Below, one piece after another: positions 5,960 through 6,501 of a stretch of 6,501 nucleotides of DNA. Position numbers and translations under genes: made by a program. The DNA is from CAYGHG01 sp964349515 (GTDB taxonomy: Bacteria > Oederibacteriota > PGYV01 > CAYGHG01), in assembly GCA_964349515.1 (NCBI GenBank), contig CAYGHG010000133.1:1-6501 (forward strand), in the 5' to 3' direction. Position 1 is the first letter of the stretch; every line of letters starts with the position of its first letter. The notes under the pieces are model-generated. The model did no database searches, had not been told where the DNA came from, and saw nothing but the letters and a program-made list of their open reading frames with translations.

Positions 5960-6501
5960 ATGCTGACAACGAGCGGGCGTTTCATAAATGACGTAAACTC
6001 ATCAGGTCTAACCACCTTTCTCAAAGGGGGGCGAGGGGGGATTTGTACTTTGTCGTATTTCTCCACAGGTTTCCTGACAGACGCTACAGGCGCGGTCAAT
6101 GAGCATATTGAGTACACGGCATGGGCTGACGCTACCTCTAATAATATTAATATGCGGCGTGCCCGAGCCATTGCGACAGGCTGCGAGACGTGGCTGGAAA
6201 AGAACATCCAGCTCACATACAACGGAAGTGAAGTAAACATCCCCAAATACATGTACACATCCAAAGAACTCGACACCCGGACACATCTCTACTACTTTGG
6301 GGCAAGGTACTACGACCCAAAGACGAGTTTGTGGGTAAGTACGGACCCGATTTTGGGGAGGTATTTGGATGCCGGCGAAAAAGACATGTCATCAGGTGGA
6401 GGGCATGCGGGTATTCTGGACAGCAAAAACATGGGGCTGTATACATACTGCCATCAGAATCCGATGATTATGGTGGATCCGGATGGGAACTTACCTACGT
6501 G
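5960..6501 (+). CDS. RHS repeat-associated core domain protein, 3' end beyond window
   Basis: The frame is open from ATG 5960 to the window end (180 codons plus two bases). It is preceded by TAA at 5945-5947 and a purine-rich AAGGGGAAGGGG ribosome binding site. Residues 37-55 (GFLTDATGAVNEHIEYTAW) and 98-177 (MYTSKELDTRTHLYYFGARYY, DPKTSLWVSTDPILGRYL, GLYTYCHQNPMIMVDPDGN) are the classic RHS repeat-associated core, which in polymorphic toxins and cell-surface RHS proteins closes the beta-shell just before a variable C-terminal domain. The many YD repeats that should come before are missing. The first 32 or so residues are unrelated and run through the second hairpin repeat. This is therefore an RHS tail or cassette, not a full gene: either a displaced orphan end or the relic of a larger gene. 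About 18-20 codons (residues about 56-75) interrupt the usual EYTPxGE region. Whether it is expressed is unknown. Confidence 0.7.
   Translation, partial: MLTTSGRFINDVNSSGLTTFLKGGRGGICTLSYFSTGFLTDATGAVNEHIEYTAWADATSNNINMRRARAIATGCETWLEKNIQLTYNGSEVNIPKYMYTSKELDTRTHLYYFGARYYDPKTSLWVSTDPILGRYLDAGEKDMSSGGGHAGILDSKNMGLYTYCHQNPMIMVDPDGNLPT
6011..6045. repeat. GC-rich hairpin repeat, copy 2
   Basis: This is a diverged same-orientation copy of the repeat at 5363-5397. ACCACCTTT, CTC and AAAGGGGGG form the hairpin (arms 6012-6019 and 6023-6030, one A/G mismatch), then CGA, six G (6035-6040) and ATTTG. It lies inside the open frame of the RHS gene and is translated there as TTFLKGGRGGIC. Recognisable RHS homology begins just downstream. 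The two copies enclose the MNT/HEPN module. Confidence 0.75.

Noticed and set aside
5338..6060. CRISPR array made by the G-rich repeats
   Set aside because: There are only two diverged copies about 650 bases apart with genes between them; no regular spacers and no cas gene.

Overview
The window looks like chromosomal DNA from a Gram-negative (diderm) bacterium of moderate GC content. The envelope genes require an outer membrane: a TonB-family energy transducer, a TonB-dependent outer-membrane receptor and a lipoprotein solute-binding protein. Codon use leans on AGG for arginine and ATA for isoleucine, and the genes do not closely resemble any well-studied species that I can name. An uncultured or deep-branching lineage is plausible, but this is an impression and not a taxonomic call.

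Positions 44-5337 hold six genes on the + strand packed as one operon, with gaps of 6 and 8 bases and then overlaps of 14, 32 and 8 bases. In order they are: an exported small membrane protein of unknown function; a short TonB-family protein; a 618-residue TonB-dependent receptor; a lipoprotein metal-binding protein of the ZnuA/TroA type; an ABC ATPase of the ZnuC type; and an ABC-3 family permease of the ZnuB type. Together they make an almost complete route for a metal, or a metal complex, from the cell surface through the outer membrane (receptor powered by its own TonB), across the periplasm (lipoprotein) and through the inner membrane (ATPase plus permease). ExbB/ExbD partners for TonB and any metal-responsive regulator are not in the window. 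The metal cannot be fixed: zinc is the default guess, but the binding protein lacks some of the usual ligand landmarks.

From 5338 onward the character changes to accessory DNA. A GC-rich hairpin repeat (5363-5397) follows the operon. Next comes a near-consensus sigma70-type promoter (5450-5478) placed so close to the next start codon that the message would be leaderless or start at an internal ATG. It drives an MNT-type nucleotidyltransferase with an intact active-site motif. The MNT gene overlaps, by GTGA, the start of a HEPN partner that has collapsed to its first ten codons and its last thirty or so, leaving an orphan antitoxin-like gene. A second copy of the hairpin repeat (6011-6045) follows. 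It lies inside the reading frame of an RHS repeat-associated core-domain protein (5960 to past the window end), whose recognisable RHS homology begins only after the repeat. This suggests a gene end captured or rearranged at the repeat. The RHS variable C-terminal domain lies beyond the window.

I found no tRNA, rRNA, CRISPR array or transposase gene.
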